Origin: Anastrepha obliqua
Taxonomy: Eukaryota; Arthropoda; Insecta; Diptera; Tephritidae
Assembly (NCBI RefSeq): GCF_027943255.1
Contig: NC_072892.1
Location: 117,693,792-117,757,791, forward strand
Direction: 5' to 3'
Length of the DNA: 64,000 nt
Below, one piece after another: positions 59,319-64,000 of the stretch. The notes below the pieces were generated by a model. It was given only the letters and a program-made list of their open reading frames with translations. It had not been told where the DNA came from and searched no databases. Positions within the stretch are counted from its first letter, which is position 1; each line of letters opens with the position of its first letter. A program made the translations under genes and the position numbers.

Positions 59319-62300
59319 TATTTGGATCATTACTGATCGCTAAACGACTATTTTTATTTATAAGTATATATATGTTATAGTTTGTTTTCAGTTTTGTATT
59401 AGTGGTTTTGTATTAGAACTTATGTGTGTACATAAATGAAAGTATGCACATTAATTACGAATGGCATCATTTTTTAAACTTTTTCGTTGCCGCGCAATAA
59501 CTTCAGTAGAAAAGCTTTGCCAAGCCGGTGTTTGTGTTTTTATAGCTTATCAGTGAGGTCAAAAACCTACTAATTTAATTGCACAAAGATATTATTTTCA
59601 GAAAAAATAATGCAAACTAAATATATGCTTAACTTTTGTGATGTTATCCAAGTTTAATTACATTTTTTTTTTTTTTGTAATACATGCATAAGTAGATAAA
59701 TAGTGGCATCTGCGAAAGCTACTCGTTGCTAGTTCTAGCACCGCGATTTCCTTCACGGTATGTTCGTATTTATACACATATACAGTATTATGCTCATTTA
59801 AGTGAAAATACGAATTGACTTGAGCGGTCGTTGCCAGTTGCAAATGGGCTTGTTGTTATAACACTTGAAATTATTCCAGTATGGTGTTGAGTGCTCAGCA
59901 TTATTTAATATACACAAGTTATTTTTTCTTCCGAACAAAGAGAATTCAACTTCCATAGTGTAGAATTGTTGCTATTCCCACTCTCATCCATTATCTATCT
60001 CAGCTGTTCGATTGGTGTACAAGTGAAAGCGAGTTCTAAAACAAGCAATATCTTCGTTCATATGTATGCATGTGATATGGTACATGCATGCATGTATGTA
60101 CAGCGATCCGGCATCTTTATAATTTGACGTTTGCTTGCATGGAAGTGTCAAAATCTTCAGGGTTGTAATGACAGCTTCCGAGTGAATTTATTATACAATA
60201 TATTATTAAAATCAATTTAATATTACAAACTGAGCAGGTTTCAAATAAACTATCAAAAGTAACTTCGTAGTACTTTTGCAAAAAATATGTAACCGTAATA
60301 ATACTTGACAATAGTTAATAGATTTTCTACTTTTTATAAATTTCTTTAATTTTACAAACGCAACTCTGTGCAACATGCACAATATGCACAATGCTTCAAG
60401 GCAATAATCAAAATAAAGCTTGGTGTACGTAAATCGGTAACAAAATGTGCAAAACTTAGATTTTCCGTTATTCTGTCGTTCATTCAACTATTCTGCTACT
60501 AATATTACCGATTTCCTGAATACAAATAGCTAAGTATAGTCGGTTTTAATGGAAGTTATGCATTGTTTTACCGCTATTAGAGATTTCGTGGAAAATTCAA
60601 CAGCCCCAAAGAGTTCGAGTTTATCACTAAGTTGTGTTTAAGTTTTGCCGCATTTCGATTTGTATAGGACGCGCCCGTTTTTTGTAAGTGCCGTTTTGCC
60701 AACCTAATTTTAGAAAAACCGACGCTAATTATATGTGCGTCCTTCATACGGTGCTTGTAACATCCCGTAAAAAGTGTGCCAACTCTGCGGTAAGTTTTTA
60801 TGAAGTTAAAATAATAGCGTATAATAAATATACCTACACTTCGCTCCTGAAATCAAAAAATGTACACAACCAATTTCGTAAACTAAACAGAGTGTGAAAA
60901 TATATTAACATACGTATATGAAAGTGTGCAATTGCTAATGGAAGAAAAGTAGTTTTATGGATCCCAGTTCAATGCGAGCTATTCTGATAGCGTGGAGTTG
61001 ACGATTGTATTCCTGTAATTACTGAAGCGTCCAGTAGCATAGGCTTAACCGTTGTCGCAGGAGTATTACTAATGGTGCGGAAATCGTACTGTTTCCACAG
61101 AAAGTACATAACGGTGGGCGTACTGTTAAAGTTATTTTGAGGGACATTAGCTGTCTTCACGTCATATTCTGCTTCTTAGCATAATTGACTGTAGTAATGT
61201 TGACTGCGCCCAATTAGACCCCGACGACTATATTAGTATTGCTCAGAAAAAGTTGGCCTATTCTTCGCCTGGTATGTCATCAACAATGTTTCTTTGTCTT
61301 TGCTCCTCGTGTTACCAGCTAGTGTCTTGTTCCAGAACTGTACTATGGTTGGGGAGTAAAGTAGTATTTTTAGTACATGTTTCTAATTTTCAGTACACAT
61401 TTGCGCCATAATATTACTTCCAAAATCATTTTTATTTTATTTCTAATTTTACTTAAAAAAAATTATGTAATAGTATTGTTAAGGATTTGATTTAAAAAGT
61501 GATTGTATTAAAAGAAAAATATGTACATATTTATGTATACATAAAATAGCTAGAAAAATACCGTTACTTGCCAAAGTAACTGTAATTGAAAGCCTGCATT
61601 CATACGTATTACCATGTGGCCTTGCAATACTAAAAGTGTGTCCATTTAACTCAGGCAACCAAGTTTTTAAACTGTCAAGTTTCAGAAAAAAGGGTTTCGA
61701 TTGGTAAGAGTTAGTTTAAGACTGTAATCAACTAAATTTAAGTCGTGTGGAATAAATGAACCCAGGCCAAGGATTTGTTATAGTTTAATATGTATTTAAG
61801 AAGGCAAAAAATTTAAAATAGTAGTAGAAATTTTGCGAAAAGAAATTAATACTCTGCCCGAACTCCGGAAAAAACCTACTCTCAGCGATAACTACTTATC
61901 GGTAATCGGCGTTGTCTGAAAATGAAACGCTTGCTTTTGGAATGCTGTTATTTTCTGTTATAAAACCAGTATACGCTGTTCGATATCGCTTTAATTCGGT
62001 TTTCGATGGCTTGGGATAGACTTAATAATTTTGAAGGCTTTTATTTTTGTAGTTTCCCCGATAAACCCACAGATAAACCTTCCGCCTATAAATACTGCGG
62101 ATAGAGAAGTTTAAATAGGTAATGTTTCATATCATCTAATTATAAAATCTTTGAATATTATTGAAATGTGATTTTATATCCAGGCACTTGAGGCCACGAG
62201 TATTATAATTTTGTTCATATAATGGTGTTTTGAAGGAGTGTGAATAAATTGCTGCCTCCATTACAGTCTTGCTGGCTGGAGAGTAGGTTCAGCAAGACAA

Positions 62301-62780
62301 AGCAGAAAGTATTTCATCGCAGTTTAAAGCACCAATAGCGGGCGTTCCTTGGTCCTTCGTCGTTGGCCCTCTATTATTTAGTATGTTTGCTTGTAATAGG
62401 ATCTTAGTGCGCAAATTCAAAGCCTCTATAATGGAAGCGTGGCCGGCAAAATTCAAATTAATTCATTAAAGCTCCGTTATAAAAAAATTAACGTATCTTT
62501 TCCGCAATACGCGTTGTACAATTTGTTAGTCTTGTGAGAAATTTAGAAAGCAGCGTACATTGTTTTTACTAAATCAGTTTCGAGTATCAAAAACGATTTA
62601 AATAGTTTTCACTATGTGCACCCCCTAAAGGTCCCAAAATGTCACTTGCATCTGGGGGAAAATAATTGAAGAAGTCGAAGGCGTTCCTAAATAACTGGTT
62701 GCAACGGTATACCGAAGTTAAAAACCTTGAAAACTTCCCTGGACGAGACTCAAAACAAATATCTCTCCAAAGCAAGATCA
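59319..62780. other. AT-rich intergenic sequence upstream of cwo
   Basis: No gene recognised. A plus-strand frame near 61195-61275 reads DCAQLDPDDYISIAQKKLAY and may be a relic of an unidentified transposon, with low support. TATG/CATG runs occur at 60060-60105. Confidence 0.4.
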
Positions 62781-62789
62781 TAAGAACAT

Positions 62790-63170
62790 AGATTTGTTTG
62801 TGACAAAGCCGAACTTCTCGTTGCGTCAAGCTGAAGCAGTTTTAAAAAAAGTATTGTCAAGTATTAAGAAACGATTGGGATACGGTACACTAGACAGGGC
62901 TAGTTTACTGGGGCGGCAGCCCTTGGTCGGGAAAAATCCGAGTCATTCCGGTAACGTAGAACCGGCTGCCATGAGAATAAGACACAATTCAAAGACGTTG
63001 CGTGGAGAGCACATCCGGAGCTCTGCTTTTATATTCACACATTGAAAAAACTTGCATGGGCTAGGGCAAATTCGGAACAGAATTGGGTAAACGTAATATT
63101 CACGGATGAATCTTCCCGCACTGCTGATAATCGACGACATCAACGAACTGTTATCCATCCAGTTAAGGTC
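62790..63170 (+). mobile_element. Tc1-like transposase scrap
   Basis: Around 62990-63115 the plus strand reads DVAWRAHPEL, LKKLAWARANSEQNWVNVIF and TDESSRTADN. This is the segment with the first catalytic Asp (FTDES) of Tc1-like transposases. It is only a fragment. The piece at 62794-62900 may be its HTH end, separated by a foldback-motif copy at about 62917-62975. Confidence 0.5.
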
Positions 63171-63245
63171 AGTGTTTAGAGCTGCTTTTTCAAAAGGAGA
63201 TTTGACCATTTATTTGTATTTGCCGCCAATTAGATTTGCCAATTG

Positions 63246-63565
63246 GCGGCCGGCGTAGCCGAATGGGTTGGTGCGTTATTACCATTCGGAATTCACAGAG
63301 AGAACGTTGGTTTGAATTTCGGTGAAACACCAAAATTAGGAAAAACATTTTTCTAATAGCGGTCGCCCCTCGGCAGGCAAGGGCAAACCTCGGAGTATCT
63401 CTGCCATGAAAAAGCTCCTCATAAAAATATCTGCCGTTCGGAGTCGGTTTGAAACTGTAGGCCCCTCCATTTGTGGAACAACATCAAGACGCACACTACA
63501 AATAGGAGGAGAAGCTCGGCCAAACACCCAGAAAAAGGGTGTACACACCATTTATATATATATAT
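63246..63565 (+). repeat. tRNA-derived SINE, full-length reference copy
   Basis: The head is tRNA-like. Box A (tagccgaatgggttggtgcg, 63256-63275) and box B (ggtttgaattt, 63309-63319) are spaced as in Pol III promoters. The tRNA-unrelated body follows: aatagcggtcgcccctcgg, gagtatctctgccatgaaaa, gctcctcataaaaatatctg, ccgttcggagtcggtttgaa and gaagctcggccaaacaccc. A short (TA)n tail is at 63551-63566. At least seven other copies are in this window. Transcription by Pol III and LINE-driven mobility are expected for the class. Confidence 0.85.
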
Positions 63566-63612
63566 ACCGTCAATTTGAATGCAGTTTTGATGAATAAAAT
63601 TCGTTCCCACTA

Positions 63613-63838
63613 CAGTCGGTTCTACGTAACCGGAACGACCCGGGCTTATATCCGGCCAAGGACTGTGACTTGAAGGACTATCGTAGCATTTAATAATTTT
63701 ATGCGGTATGAGTATGACATTGCTTGTTGTCGTTGGAACAACATAAACATTCACTATAAATGTTTGGGGAATGCTGCTGGAGTGCCAAGCCTTCGACGGA
63801 TATAAATTCGGGTCGTTTCGGTAACGTAGAACCTACTG
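63613..63838. repeat. Foldback repeat with about 53-bp imperfect arms
   Basis: The arm at 63613-63665 (cagtcggttctacgtaaccg ... ccggccaaggactg) is inverted at 63785-63838 with several mismatches. Two more partial copies of the arm lie at 62917-62975 (inverted) and 6203-6240. It is a dispersed nonautonomous repeat of unknown class. Confidence 0.75.
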
Positions 63839-64000
63839 CCTTGCGAACGACAATATTTCAATACTTTTAACATCTTTCGCCATATTTGAGTTAAATCAGA
63901 TTTGTAGTAGAGCATTATTTTTATTAGTCTCCGTGATGGCGAACCCGGTGAAGTTGTAAAGCAGTTAAGCATAAAATCAACGGCTTTATGTTGACGTTAA

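Noticed and set aside
63256..63319. A genuine tRNA gene
   Set aside because: Box A and box B are present, but no cloverleaf with acceptor stem could be formed and the unit continues into a SINE body.
63406..63754. Open frames across the SINE copy at 63246-63565 (and similar ones at 36570, 42714, 48260)
   Set aside because: They are repeat-derived; the same peptide fragments recur with each SINE copy.

Overview
This window is insect nuclear DNA, most likely from a tephritid fruit fly or a close higher dipteran. It is AT-rich, genes have GT-AG introns, (TATG)n/(TACATA)n tetranucleotide runs are scattered almost everywhere, and many short decayed mariner/Tc1, piggyBac, LINE and SINE fragments are present. 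The organism assignment is an inference from these textures and from the fly-like proteins. No tRNA, rRNA, CRISPR or bacterial features were seen.

There are two recognisable host genes. (1) At 291-3751 (+) is a six-exon gene for a DNAJC14-like J-domain co-chaperone (1044 aa as spliced here), with a low-complexity N-terminus, a hydrophobic membrane region, an HPD J domain and a C-terminal CxxC/CxxC Jiv90-type region. (2) At 18532-55102 (-) is clockwork orange (cwo), the bHLH-Orange repressor of the circadian clock. Its 653-codon reading frame comes from four exons: 55044-55102, 21478-21601, 20055-20376 and 18532-19988. All phases join exactly. The first intron is about 33.4 kb and fills more than half of the window.

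The stretch between the two genes (about 4.6-15.6 kb) is a transposon graveyard. It holds two maT-type (DD37D) mariner relatives, one split by a 5'-truncated jockey-like LINE with an 8-bp target duplication, and one sitting inside another LINE. It also holds a DD41D-type mariner relic split by an RTE-like LINE with a 12-bp target duplication, a 2.3-kb piggyBac-like element with TTAA ends and an intron-bearing broken transposase, and a LOA/I-like LINE RNase H tail.

The cwo intron (21.6-55.0 kb) has no other gene that I can recognise. It carries a Tc1-like relic, a LINE RNase H tail, an internally deleted DD41D element, a 717-bp TTAA-flanked nonautonomous element, a family of tRNA-derived SINE copies, a family of nonautonomous elements with ends resembling tacaaggtggcgcaaaatt, a 74-bp perfect inverted repeat, and three canonical CACGTG E-boxes. 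Upstream of cwo (55.1-64.0 kb) there is a near-complete DD41D mariner-like element, a Tc1-like scrap, a full-length SINE and a foldback repeat.

The main interest is the cwo gene architecture and the datable nesting of mobile elements. I found no convincing new multi-gene system.
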